Assembly (NCBI RefSeq): GCF_003555505.1
Contig: NZ_CP032152.1
Span: 2,586,295 to 2,650,294 of the forward strand
Reading direction: 5' to 3'
Length of the DNA: 64,000 nt
From: Thermosynechococcus sichuanensis E542
GTDB taxonomy: Bacteria; Cyanobacteriota; Cyanobacteriia; Thermosynechococcales; Thermosynechococcaceae
The translations under genes were made by a program, and so were the position numbers. Below the pieces are notes generated by a model, which saw nothing but the letters and a program-made list of their open reading frames with translations, ran no database searches and was not told the DNA's origin. Positions 57,181 to 64,000 of this stretch are shown here, piece after piece. How positions within the stretch are numbered: position 1 is the first letter of the stretch; each line of letters begins with the position of its first letter.

Positions 57181-57196
57181 TCCTTTGATCACGCCG

Positions 57197-57227
57197 AAAA
57201 AAGCTACAGAAAGAGCACCCCTGTAGC
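57197..57227 (-). terminator. Leader terminator (possible attenuator) upstream of the metal uptake operon
   Basis: On the minus strand GCTACAG (57227-57221) and CTGTAGC (57209-57203) form a stem around GGGTGCTCTTT, followed by six T (57202-57197). It lies just 5 bases before the GTG 57192 or 17 before ATG 57180, on the coding strand of the lipoprotein gene, with no gene upstream that it could end. It therefore would stop transcription before the operon unless prevented. Confidence 0.68.
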
Positions 57228-57243
57228 CAGTGGCAAAAGTAAC

Positions 57244-57326
57244 AAAGACACTCTTCCTACCTTAGAAGGGGCGGCATCGGTTCTACAATGCACGGGAGGG
57301 GGATGGCGTGGCGGTATAGTGTCTTT
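57244..57326. promoter_or_regulatory. Inverted repeat in the divergent promoter region
   Basis: AAAGACACT at 57244-57252 and AGTGTCTTT at 57318-57326 are perfect 9-base inverted repeats, 65 bases apart. The second lies over a possible -10 (TATAGT, 57315-57320) of the plus-strand gene and the first over the leader of the metal operon. This may be an operator pair or chance. Confidence 0.3.
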
Positions 57327-57348
57327 ACAGAACGTGATGGAGCGAAAA

Positions 57349-57933
57349 ATGAAACGGATGTGGGGCTGGTTAGGACTTGTCCTACTGCTGTGGGGACTGT
57401 GGACAGCGCCAAGTTGGGCAGGGTTACAAGACGATCGCTACGATGGGAATATCTTTGCTCTTTATGCTGGCAATGGCTCCTTAGTGCCACCGAAGGTCAC
57501 CCTAGAGAAATCGCGCCAGAGCGATCGCGCCACATTGCTGCTGTTTTATGTGAACGATAGCCGCGACTGCAAGCAGTTTGCCTCAACCATCTCCCAGTTG
57601 CAGGGGTACTATGGTCGCGTCACCGATTTCATTGCCATTGATGTGGATGCCTTACCCTTTGGGGCGCAGTTCTCCTCTAATGAAGCGGGCTACTACTATA
57701 AGGGTCGGGTGCCGCAAACACTGATTTTCGATCGCCAAGGGCAATTGCGGCAAGAATTTATCGGCGTGGTGCCCTTTGAAACCCTCGATGACACGTTTCG
57801 GGAAGTCTTTGATTTGCTCCCGCGATCGCAATCTCTGGAACTGCGGCCGCGTCCTGTGAATGAAATTAATGTAGAACTCGTGCCTCCCACACCCCCTAAA
57901 GGGGAGAATCTGTCCAAGGGAGCGGTACAGTAA
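57349..57933 (+). CDS. Thioredoxin-like thylakoid photosystem I accumulation factor
   Basis: 194 residues from ATG 57349, six bases after a GGAG; earlier GTG/ATG codons are less well placed. An N-terminal hydrophobic helix (about 1-22) anchors it or acts as signal. The soluble domain has a thioredoxin fold (ATLLLFYVNDSRDCKQFASTI) with only one Cys where thioredoxins have CxxC (SRDCKQ), and the cis-Pro segment RVPQTLIF. Cyanobacterial homologues are named thylakoid membrane photosystem I accumulation factor. The Pro-rich tail (VPPTPPKGENL) is not part of the fold. Confidence 0.78.
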   Translation: MKRMWGWLGLVLLLWGLWTAPSWAGLQDDRYDGNIFALYAGNGSLVPPKVTLEKSRQSDRATLLLFYVNDSRDCKQFASTISQLQGYYGRVTDFIAIDVDALPFGAQFSSNEAGYYYKGRVPQTLIFDRQGQLRQEFIGVVPFETLDDTFREVFDLLPRSQSLELRPRPVNEINVELVPPTPPKGENLSKGAVQ

Positions 57934-57959
57934 AAGTGAGCTTTGCAGCGAGGTCAAAC

Positions 57960-58145
57960 ATGGAGTTACCCACACTACAGGAACGTTTAGCGATTGTTTT
58001 GGCGAAGCGGGAGAGCCTCAAAAAGCTCTTGGAACTCCCCGGTCATGGCACCCTCACCATTGACATTGAATCTGCTCTTGCGGAACTGGATGAACTGATT
58101 AGCGACTTCAAGCGTACGTTTCCAGACCTCGACATTCCTGCCTAG
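57960..58145 (+). CDS. Small conserved hypothetical protein
   Basis: 61 residues, MELPTLQERLAIVLAKRESL onward, helical and charged, ending PDLDIPA. Start ATG 57960 has GAGG 7 bases upstream. The pattern of a helix, a short GHGTLTIDIE turn and a second helix suggests a small helical hairpin. Unknown function; it sits 26 bp after the preceding gene and 10 bp before the dienelactone hydrolase, so all three may be one operon. Confidence 0.65.
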   Translation: MELPTLQERLAIVLAKRESLKKLLELPGHGTLTIDIESALAELDELISDFKRTFPDLDIPA

Positions 58146-58155
58146 GAGGTTCACA

Positions 58156-58899
58156 GTGGTGGAGATTACCAGTCGTTGGGTCAAGGTGGTCAATGGCGAT
58201 CTGCTAATTGATGCCTACTTAGCGGAGCCTGTTGCCCCTGGCCGTTATCCAGCAGTGATTGTCTTTCAGGAAATCTTTGGCGTCAATGCCCATATCCGCG
58301 ATGTCACCGAACGCATTGCCCGTGAAGGCTATGTGGCGATCGCCCCCGCTATTTACCAACGCTTTGCCCCCGGCTTTGAAACAGGCTACACCGCCGCTGA
58401 TATTGATTTGGGGCGGCAGTACAAAAACCAAACCAAAGCCGAGGAACTCCTCAGTGATACCCAAGCCACGATTGCCTATCTACGCGGCCTCGAAAATGTC
58501 GATGGGGATGCGATTGGCACGATTGGCTTTTGCTTTGGTGGTCATGTGGCCTATCTGGTGGCCCAGTTACCTGACATTAAAGCCACGGCCTCATTCTACG
58601 GCGCCGGGATTACAACCATGACCCCCGGCGGTGGCCTGCCCACGATTGAAATCACACCGAAAATTCGCGGCACGCTCTATGCCTTCTTTGGCGATCGCGA
58701 CCAAAGTATTCCCATGGAGCAGGTGAAACAAATTGAAACGGCCTTGCGCCACCATGGCATTCGCCACCACATCTTCATCTATCCAGCGGATCATGGCTTC
58801 TTCTGCGATCAACGGGATAGCTACGATGCAGCAGCAGCACGGGATGCGTGGGAACAGGTCAAAGAACTCTTTAACACCGTCCTCCGCCAGCAACAGTGA
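58156..58899 (+). CDS. Dienelactone hydrolase family protein
   Basis: 247-residue alpha/beta hydrolase with a Cys nucleophile: IGFCFGGHVAYL (Cys about 121), a catalytic Asp in YAFFGDRDQSIP (about 180) and His in YPADHGFFCDQRDSYD (about 212). The start is GTG at 58156, six bases after a perfect AGGAGG (58144-58149) that overlaps the stop of the upstream gene. This settles the start despite the non-ATG codon. Natural substrate unknown; the family hydrolyses lactones and related esters. Confidence 0.92.
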   Translation: MVEITSRWVKVVNGDLLIDAYLAEPVAPGRYPAVIVFQEIFGVNAHIRDVTERIAREGYVAIAPAIYQRFAPGFETGYTAADIDLGRQYKNQTKAEELLSDTQATIAYLRGLENVDGDAIGTIGFCFGGHVAYLVAQLPDIKATASFYGAGITTMTPGGGLPTIEITPKIRGTLYAFFGDRDQSIPMEQVKQIETALRHHGIRHHIFIYPADHGFFCDQRDSYDAAAARDAWEQVKELFNTVLRQQQ

Positions 58900-58929
58900 A
58901 AATGACAGCCCTTTTCGCGAGGATGCAGC

Positions 58930-59010
58930 ATGCTTAACACTGTAAAAGCCAACGTCAGAGAGGCACAAAGCTTCTTGATGGACGTTGTATTTCAGGCAAG
59001 GGCTGGATGA
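58930..59010 (+). CDS. Possible 26-residue small ORF
   Basis: MLNTVKANVREAQSFLMDVV, ending FQARAG, with GAGG eight bases upstream. The same stretch holds an inverted repeat CAACGTC/GACGTTG (58950-58956 and 58981-58987). I do not recognise the peptide. It lies in a 294 bp gap otherwise without genes, and coding is not proven; it could equally be part of a small RNA or 3' UTR. Confidence 0.22.
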   Translation: MLNTVKANVREAQSFLMDVVFQARAG

Positions 59011-59193
59011 CCCCATCTTTACAGAACCCTTACTTTGAGTAGTTGCAGCGGAATAAGTTCAATACAAAGGGCTATAGTATAAAGCAGATGGGTGTTCCCC
59101 ATTGCCTCAACGATACCAAGGGCAGTTGCTAGGCTTTAAGATTCTTCTAATTTCAATTAATTTCAATCTCCTTTATCCCCGCTGTTGCGCTCT

Positions 59194-59874
59194 ATGACTA
59201 CTCCTACCCACAAAGTCCTGCTGAAGCAGGGATCCCTTGTTCTCAAGCAGTGTAAAAAAGCCCTTCTTGAGCGAGATATGGCTGTGCTTCAGCAGCAGGC
59301 ACGCATTTTACAAGTCGCAGCAGTGGCCTCACGCCAAACACTGATTGAGGCAGAAGCGCGGCTTTTAGAGCAGGCAGCCCAGCAAAATCAACCGCGGCGG
59401 GCAGCAGAAATTCTGATGAAAATTAAAGAGTGCTTGGTTGCCCTAGCGGGAGATAAACGCGACTTTGACAGTCTGCCGGGGGTGGCAGCAGAGGCGGAAG
59501 CTCCGCCGAAAAAGGCTCCCTTTATCCAGCATCCCCATGATGACAGCTACACAAAACGCTTGGGAAACTATCTGGTTGAGGCGGAATTGGTGACACCCGC
59601 ACAAATTGAAGTCGCCCTAGCAGATCAGCGGGCAACCGGAGCACGGCTAGGGGATATTTTGGTCGCACGGGGATGGCTGCGCAAGGGCACAATTGAGTTC
59701 ATCATGGAGCGCGTGGTCTTGCCCGATCGCCGTCGTCAGGAGGCAGAAGCTTCCTCTTTGCGACCGGATGCTGCATCAATTCAGTCTCCAAAAATCCCCC
59801 CACTGAGTGGTAGCTCAGTGAATGACCGCGCAACCTTTATTGATATTAATAGCAGCTATTCAGATCCTCTATAG
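59194..59874 (+). CDS. MshEN (PilB N-terminal) domain protein without ATPase
   Basis: 226 residues. The N-terminal half (about 1-85) is an all-helical region (LKQCKKALLERDMAVLQQQARILQ). The second half has the MshEN/T2SSE_N fold seen at the N-terminus of PilB-type ATPases: RLGNYLVEAELVTPAQIEVALADQ, then RLGDILVARGWLRKGTIEFIM. The repeated RLGxxLV pattern is where MshEN domains bind c-di-GMP. No ATPase domain follows. ATG 59194 is used; TTG 59185 is an alternative. It could be a c-di-GMP-responsive regulator of type IV pili, by inference. Confidence 0.75.
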   Translation: MTTPTHKVLLKQGSLVLKQCKKALLERDMAVLQQQARILQVAAVASRQTLIEAEARLLEQAAQQNQPRRAAEILMKIKECLVALAGDKRDFDSLPGVAAEAEAPPKKAPFIQHPHDDSYTKRLGNYLVEAELVTPAQIEVALADQRATGARLGDILVARGWLRKGTIEFIMERVVLPDRRRQEAEASSLRPDAASIQSPKIPPLSGSSVNDRATFIDINSSYSDPL

Positions 59875-59885
59875 AGACGTACTCT

Positions 59886-60254
59886 GTGGCGATCGCATAC
59901 TCCCAAAGAGCCTTAGAACGGGGCGATCGCGCCCTGCGCTGTAGTCCTTTTTTGCCACCGTTGTTTCAGACCATGCAGCAGCGGAGTGTGGCGCTTCTCG
60001 AAATTGTGGGGGAGGCAGGTTTCAAATCGGGATTCACGCGATCGCCCTTGCCAGTGCTCCTAGCAGAAGCGGAATTGGACTGGTTGATCCGCGTTGGTTT
60101 GCTGCGCCGCGAAGTGGATGGCCAAGGCCTCACTGATCGCTATCGTCTCACTCCCTTGGGGCAACAGTTGATTCAACGTTATAGCCAACCCACGTGGTCA
60201 GCTTCTTGGGGCGATCGCTGGCGCAACCAACTCAGCCGCTGGTGGGGAATGTAA
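59886..60254 (+). CDS. Npun_F0494 family protein
   Basis: 122 residues matching a small protein family conserved in cyanobacteria: SQRALERGDRALRCSPFLPPLF at the N-terminus, ELDWLIRVGLLRREVDGQGL and DRYRLTPLGQQLIQRY in the second half. The latter looks like a winged-helix-type segment. Function unknown; a DNA-binding or adaptor role is possible. The start is GTG at 59886, 11 bp after the preceding gene. Confidence 0.78.
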   Translation: MAIAYSQRALERGDRALRCSPFLPPLFQTMQQRSVALLEIVGEAGFKSGFTRSPLPVLLAEAELDWLIRVGLLRREVDGQGLTDRYRLTPLGQQLIQRYSQPTWSASWGDRWRNQLSRWWGM

Positions 60255-60304
60255 CGGTTCTGTAATGACCTGTAACGCATCGGTGATTTTCGCTACCATG
60301 CTTT

Positions 60305-61483
60305 ATGAGTGCCGTTAGCAAGAGCGAGACGCAGCTTTTTATGGTTAATACCGTCGCCAAACCTGAGTTTGAAGAACTGCGGCCGGGCATCAAAGCCCCC
60401 GCCAAGGAAACCATCCTCACGCCCCGCTTCTACACCACTGACTTTGAAGCGATGGCCAATATGGACATTACGGAAAACAAAGCAGAACTTCAGGCCATCC
60501 TCGAGGAATTTCGCTGCGACTACAACCGCCACCACTTTGTGCGGGATGCAGAATTTGAACAGTCTTGGGATCACATTGATGGCGAAACCCGCCAGTTGTT
60601 TATTGAATTTTTGGAGCGCTCCTGCACAGCAGAATTTTCTGGCTTTCTCCTCTACAAAGAACTCAGCCGCAAGCTCAAGGATCGCAACCCCCTGCTGGCG
60701 GAGTGCTTTGCCCTCATGTCTCGCGATGAAGCCCGCCACGCTGGGTTCCTGAACAAAGCTATGTCCGACTTTAATCTCTCGTTGGATTTGGGCTTTTTGA
60801 CCCAGCACCGCAGCTACACCTATTTTGAACCCGAATTCATCTTCTACGCCACCTACCTCTCCGAGAAAATTGGTTACTGGCGCTATATTACGATTTACCG
60901 TCATTTGGAAAAGCATCCTGAACATCGCATTTACCCCATCTTCCGCTTCTTTGAAAACTGGTGCCAAGACGAAAACCGCCACGGTGACTTCTTTGATGCC
61001 GTGATGCGTGCTCAGCCGCAAATGTTGGATCGCCCGCGCACCTTCTGGCAAAAGATTAAGGAAATTCCCCTCTCCCTCTCTGGGAAGAAATGGGCACGCT
61101 ACTTCATGGTCTGCTGGGTACCACCAAAACTGTGGTGCCGCTTCTTCCTGTTGTCAGTCTTTGCCACCATGTACCTCAACGATTTGCAGCGGGCGAAATT
61201 TTATGCCGCCATTGGCTTGGATGCCCGTGAGTACGATCGCGAAGTGATTGCCAAAACGAATGAAACCGCAGGCCGTGTTTTCCCAGTTATTCTTGATGTC
61301 GATCATCCAGAATTTTATGAGCGGTTAGAGCGGTGTGTGGAAAACAACGCCAAGCTGACAGAAATTAGTAAGCAAAAGGGCGGTTTCCTCAAGAAACTTC
61401 CCTTCTATCTCTCGAATCTGTGGCAAATGATCAAGTTATTCTTGATCCCTGCTAAAGAGCCGACAAAGGCTGCGGTACGTTAA
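60305..61483 (+). CDS. acsF: Magnesium-protoporphyrin IX monomethyl ester (oxidative) cyclase
   Basis: 392 residues. O2-dependent di-iron enzyme that forms the fifth ring of chlorophyll from Mg-protoporphyrin monomethyl ester. Di-iron ligands lie in [31 protein letters not shown] and [16 protein letters not shown] (the Glu-x-x-His pairs). Start ATG 60305, although a second Met is 12 codons later ([10 protein letters not shown]). Full length, unlike the anaerobic-type second cyclase copies. A strong terminator follows. Confidence 0.97.
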   Translation: MSAVSKSETQLFMVNTVAKPEFEELRPGIKAPAKETILTPRFYTTDFEAMANMDITENKAELQAILEEFRCDYNRHHFVRDAEFEQSWDHIDGETRQLFIEFLERSCTAEFSGFLLYKELSRKLKDRNPLLAECFALMSRDEARHAGFLNKAMSDFNLSLDLGFLTQHRSYTYFEPEFIFYATYLSEKIGYWRYITIYRHLEKHPEHRIYPIFRFFENWCQDENRHGDFFDAVMRAQPQMLDRPRTFWQKIKEIPLSLSGKKWARYFMVCWVPPKLWCRFFLLSVFATMYLNDLQRAKFYAAIGLDAREYDREVIAKTNETAGRVFPVILDVDHPEFYERLERCVENNAKLTEISKQKGGFLKKLPFYLSNLWQMIKLFLIPAKEPTKAAVR

Positions 61484-61519
61484 TTTTCTCTGCGGCCTAA
61501 AAATGTAGTGATCTCCATG

Positions 61520-61548
61520 GGTTGCGTCTGCGGACGTAACCTTTTTTT
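61520..61548 (+). terminator. Rho-independent terminator of acsF
   Basis: GGTTGCGTC (61520-61528) and GACGTAACC (61533-61541) form a nine-pair stem with a TGCG loop, followed by seven T (61542-61548). It lies about 37 bp after the acsF stop. Confidence 0.92.
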
Positions 61549-61755
61549 CATGTTTTCTACGATTGGTATCCGTATTATTACGGAGTGTTGCGGGAGTATG
61601 AAAAGAATCTAAAAGCTCTTTTGACCACCGGGGATCGCTAAAACCCGCTCCCTAAGCTGCTGCGCCCCTGTGATCGCTGAAAAAGTGGCTGAGGGGAATT
61701 TCATAGGATGGAAGGTAGAGAGCCTAAAGATTTTACTTCGGAGTTGATCCCCACG

Positions 61756-62004
61756 ATGGACAGCCCAATTCTCACTCCCACAACTTGCCGTTTTTGCCGC
61801 TTCTATTATTCCGAAGGGCGGCGGGGTGGTACCTGCGAAAAACTAAATGTACCGGTGCGGGGGTTTTGGCGGGCATGTCCTCTGGCAGCAGCCATCCCTA
61901 GCCGTGAACATCAGCCAGCGATCGCAACCACACCATCAACAGCAGCCAACACAGCTAGGGCGTCAGTATTTTTCTTTCAGGATGATCCCGAAGCCATTGC
62001 GTGA
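61756..62004 (+). CDS. Small four-cysteine protein of cyanobacteria
   Basis: 82 residues from ATG 61756. The N-terminal part contains CRFCRFYYSEGRRGGTCEKL and GFWRACPLA: four Cys as C-x2-C ... C ... C that can bind zinc or a cluster. The region after residue 50 is low-complexity Ala/Thr. Similar short proteins occur in cyanobacteria without a known role. ATG at 61708 would extend it by 16 residues. Its 3' end overlaps the convergent sugar kinase gene by 50 bp, so one of the two ends may be shorter in reality. Confidence 0.6.
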   Translation: MDSPILTPTTCRFCRFYYSEGRRGGTCEKLNVPVRGFWRACPLAAAIPSREHQPAIATTPSTAANTARASVFFFQDDPEAIA

Positions 62005-62935
62005 CCTCAGCAAGGGTCGGTTGAGCGGCGATCGCCCCCCGTTTTGTCGTCACTAGGGCACCCACCACCGTGGCAAATTCTAAACAAGCAGCCTGCCATT
62101 GGGAGTCACGGTAGTTTTCCGGGCTGCCCTGCAATAATTGAGCAATCCAACCCGCAACAAAGCCATCGCCGGCACCGGTGGTATCCACAACTGGCATGGC
62201 GGGTGGTTGTAATTCCCCTTGATTTTCGTGCCAGCAGTAGCGAATAGCTTGATCCCCGTCAGTAATCACCACGGCATGGTCAGGTGCCATCCCCCAAAGG
62301 GCGCGATAGACGACTTGGGGATCGCTATCAGAGAAAAATAATTCCGCCTCTTCCTTGGCCAGTTTCAGGAAATGCGCCTGTGCTAAAAAAGGACGAATAC
62401 GCTCAGGGGCAGCACTTGCATCCGGCCAAAAGATCGGTCGCCAATTCGCATCAATGAGAATTAAGGTTTCCCTTTGCCGCAGTTGCTGGACTAAATGTTC
62501 AATGGTGGTGGCGGTGGGTTCACTGGCTAGTCCGAGGGTTCCAGTGACGAAAAATCGTGCCCCAGCCAGTAGCGATGGGGAGACTTGCTGGCCATAGAAC
62601 TGCATATCGGCAAAGACAGAAGTGCCTGCTGGGGCAAATCCGACAAACTGGCGATCGCCCCCCACCAGTTGAACACGTACTTGCCGCGTTGGCACCCCAG
62701 CGACCCGCTCGACCGCTTCGATATTCACCCCCAAAGCAGTTAATTCGGCACAGGCCTGCTCCCCCAAGGCATCGTCCCCCACCGCCCCCAAAAAGGCAGC
62801 CCTCACCCCCAACTTCACCAAACCACAGGCGACATTGGCTGGGGCACCCCCAAGAAAGCACTGGGGGGGATCGGGGGGCACTTCGAGACAGTCAAAGAGA
62901 ACTTCGCCAGCACAGAGGACAGTGGGTTGGGACAT
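61955..62935 (-). CDS. PfkB family carbohydrate kinase (fructokinase-like)
   Basis: 326 residues. The N-terminal GEVLFDCLEVP and FLGGAPANVACGLVKLG (about 28-44) form the sugar-binding region, while VVDTTGAGDGFVAGW (about 249-263) is the PfkB signature 2 with the catalytic Asp. This is typical of fructokinases and related sugar kinases; a ribokinase or ketose kinase role cannot be excluded. Single gene, divergent from ndhC with 77 bp between starts. Confidence 0.88.
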   Translation of the reverse strand: MSQPTVLCAGEVLFDCLEVPPDPPQCFLGGAPANVACGLVKLGVRAAFLGAVGDDALGEQACAELTALGVNIEAVERVAGVPTRQVRVQLVGGDRQFVGFAPAGTSVFADMQFYGQQVSPSLLAGARFFVTGTLGLASEPTATTIEHLVQQLRQRETLILIDANWRPIFWPDASAAPERIRPFLAQAHFLKLAKEEAELFFSDSDPQVVYRALWGMAPDHAVVITDGDQAIRYCWHENQGELQPPAMPVVDTTGAGDGFVAGWIAQLLQGSPENYRDSQWQAACLEFATVVGALVTTKRGAIAAQPTLAEVTQWLRDHPERKILTP

Positions 62936-63012
62936 TACCAGTATTCGCTATAGGGCAATTTAGTTTTTTCTATTGATCCCTAGCCTAGCGATCGCTAGGG
63001 GAGTGTGTCAAA

Positions 63013-63411
63013 ATGGTAGCGATTCCAAGATCGAGGGACACTGCAACCGTGTTTGTTCTTAGTGGGTACGAGTATTTTCTCGGCTTTTTGATTATTTGCG
63101 GTCTAGTACCCGTACTAGCTCTAGGTGCTTCTGCGCTATTGCGTCCCAAATCGGGGCGGATGATCCGCTTGACGACCTACGAATCGGGAATGGAACCCAT
63201 TGGGGGGGCGTGGATTCAGTTCAATGTGCGCTACTACATGTTTGCCCTCGTCTTTGTCATTTTCGATGTGGAAACCGTCTTTTTATATCCTTGGGCGGTG
63301 GCCTTCCATCAGTTGGGCTTACTGGCCTTTATTGAAGCCTTGATTTTCATCGCCATTCTGGTTGTGGCTCTGGTCTATGCATGGCGCAAACGTGCCCTCG
63401 AATGGTCTTGA
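63013..63411 (+). CDS. ndhC: NAD(P)H-quinone oxidoreductase subunit 3
   Basis: 132 residues with three membrane helices (about 13-36, 74-97, 103-125). The conserved loop [34 protein letters not shown] after helix 1 is diagnostic for NdhC/NuoA. It belongs to the NDH-1 complex of the thylakoid, working in cyclic electron flow and respiration. The N-terminal extension [12 protein letters not shown] is present as in Thermosynechococcus NdhC. ndhJ follows after 35 bp. Confidence 0.97.
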   Translation: MVAIPRSRDTATVFVLSGYEYFLGFLIICGLVPVLALGASALLRPKSGRMIRLTTYESGMEPIGGAWIQFNVRYYMFALVFVIFDVETVFLYPWAVAFHQLGLLAFIEALIFIAILVVALVYAWRKRALEWS

Positions 63412-63446
63412 GTGAATCAATAGCAGTTGAGGTTGGAGCAGCGAAT

Positions 63447-63968
63447 ATGAGTGACACCCCCGAAGTTTCTACCCCTGAGGCCGCCATTGTTGAAGCCGGT
63501 CCGGTATGCCGCTTCTTGCAGTCCCAAAACTTGAGTGTGGAATCCCTTGGTACCAATGCCTCGGGCGTAGAAATGATTAAGGTGGATCGCGATCGCCTGT
63601 TAGCGGTGTGCCAAGCTCTCTATGCTGATGGCTTCAACTATTTGCGCTGCCAAGCAGCCTACGATTCTGGTCCTGGTCAAGACCTCGTGAGCACATACCA
63701 CTTGGTCAAGCTAACTGATAACGCCGATCGCCCCCCAGAGGTGTGCATCAAAGTCTTTGTCCCCCGTGAAGATCCGCGCGTCCCCTCAGTCTATTGGATT
63801 TGGAAGACTGCCGACTGGCAAGAGCGGGAATCCTACGACATGTTTGGCATTGTCTATGAGGGGCACCCAAATTTGAAGCGCATCCTCATGCCCGAGGATT
63901 GGGTGGGTTGGCCACTGCGCAAAGACTACATCACGCCTGACTTTTACGAGTTGCAGGAAGCCTACTAA
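63447..63968 (+). CDS. ndhJ: NAD(P)H-quinone oxidoreductase subunit J
   Basis: 173 residues; peripheral-arm subunit of NDH-1. The family segment is [53 protein letters not shown]. Start ATG 63447, behind GGAG about ten bases upstream; an open frame from 63381 runs inside ndhC and is not coding. In most cyanobacteria ndhK lies between ndhC and ndhJ, and it is absent here. Confidence 0.96.
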   Translation: MSDTPEVSTPEAAIVEAGPVCRFLQSQNLSVESLGTNASGVEMIKVDRDRLLAVCQALYADGFNYLRCQAAYDSGPGQDLVSTYHLVKLTDNADRPPEVCIKVFVPREDPRVPSVYWIWKTADWQERESYDMFGIVYEGHPNLKRILMPEDWVGWPLRKDYITPDFYELQEAY

Positions 63969-64000
63969 GCTCCCTTGGTTCCCGCTGATGCTGCCTATTG

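Noticed and set aside
57193..57318. A second cobalamin riboswitch upstream of the metal operon, suggested by a TGCCACTGG segment
   Set aside because: The rest of the core (G-rich loop, GTGCAA, CCGCAACTGT) is missing and the space is too short.

Overview
The window is chromosomal DNA from a thermophilic unicellular cyanobacterium, very probably Thermosynechococcus or a close relative. The basis is photosynthesis and chlorophyll genes (psbH, psbN, ycf4, petM, chlD, acsF, ndhC, ndhJ), PsbH, PsbN, PetM and NdhC sequences that I recognise as Thermosynechococcus-like, and very frequent HIP1 palindromes (GCGATCGC) in the core DNA. I could not run a database search, so the genus is recognition rather than proof.

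Layout. 1-10.3 kb: the edge of an AAA ATPase gene, dacB and a GNAT gene, sdhA, a potassium-channel gene translationally coupled to a second RCK gene, two ABC permease genes with a tiny coupled membrane-protein gene between them, pth, tatA, and psbH/psbN/ycf4. 10.5-18.2 kb: clpB, three tandem coiled-coil genes that differ by whole 18-residue modules, a truncated receiver fused to a TPR-like tail, an MFS transporter, a creatininase-family gene, an alpha/beta hydrolase and tRNA-Pro(GGG). 18.3-34.0 kb: an AT-rich surface-polysaccharide island that starts 2 bp from the tRNA. It has five minus-strand genes facing seven plus-strand genes: glycosyltransferases, methyltransferase, pyruvyltransferase, asparagine-synthetase-like amidotransferase, EpsG-type polymerase, UDP-sugar dehydrogenase and epimerase, and a Wzc/GumC-like protein with a defective P-loop.

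34.0-49.8 kb: core metabolism (leuA; cbiX behind a cobalamin riboswitch; an ATP-grasp ligase; egtB-egtC; type 2 IPP isomerase; a geranylgeranyl-reductase-family enzyme; a CDF transporter; a C-terminal processing protease; argB; CRR7), interrupted at 38.9-39.5 kb by an IS200/IS605 relic with an internally deleted tnpB. 50-64 kb: groEL2, chlD, petM, a cobalt/nickel uptake operon without its energising subunits and with a terminator hairpin in its leader, a thioredoxin-fold photosystem I factor, a dienelactone hydrolase, a standalone MshEN-type protein, acsF, a sugar kinase, and ndhC directly followed by ndhJ with no ndhK.

The core genes serve the thylakoid: PSII and PSI assembly, cytochrome b6f, NDH-1, and the magnesium and cobalt branches of tetrapyrrole synthesis. 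The island would build an acidic, possibly amidated and pyruvylated, extracellular polysaccharide. The strongest leads for undescribed biology are the modular coiled-coil triplet, the 33-residue protein coupled to an ABC permease, the channel with an altered selectivity filter and a separate RCK partner, and the P-loop-defective Wzc-like protein.
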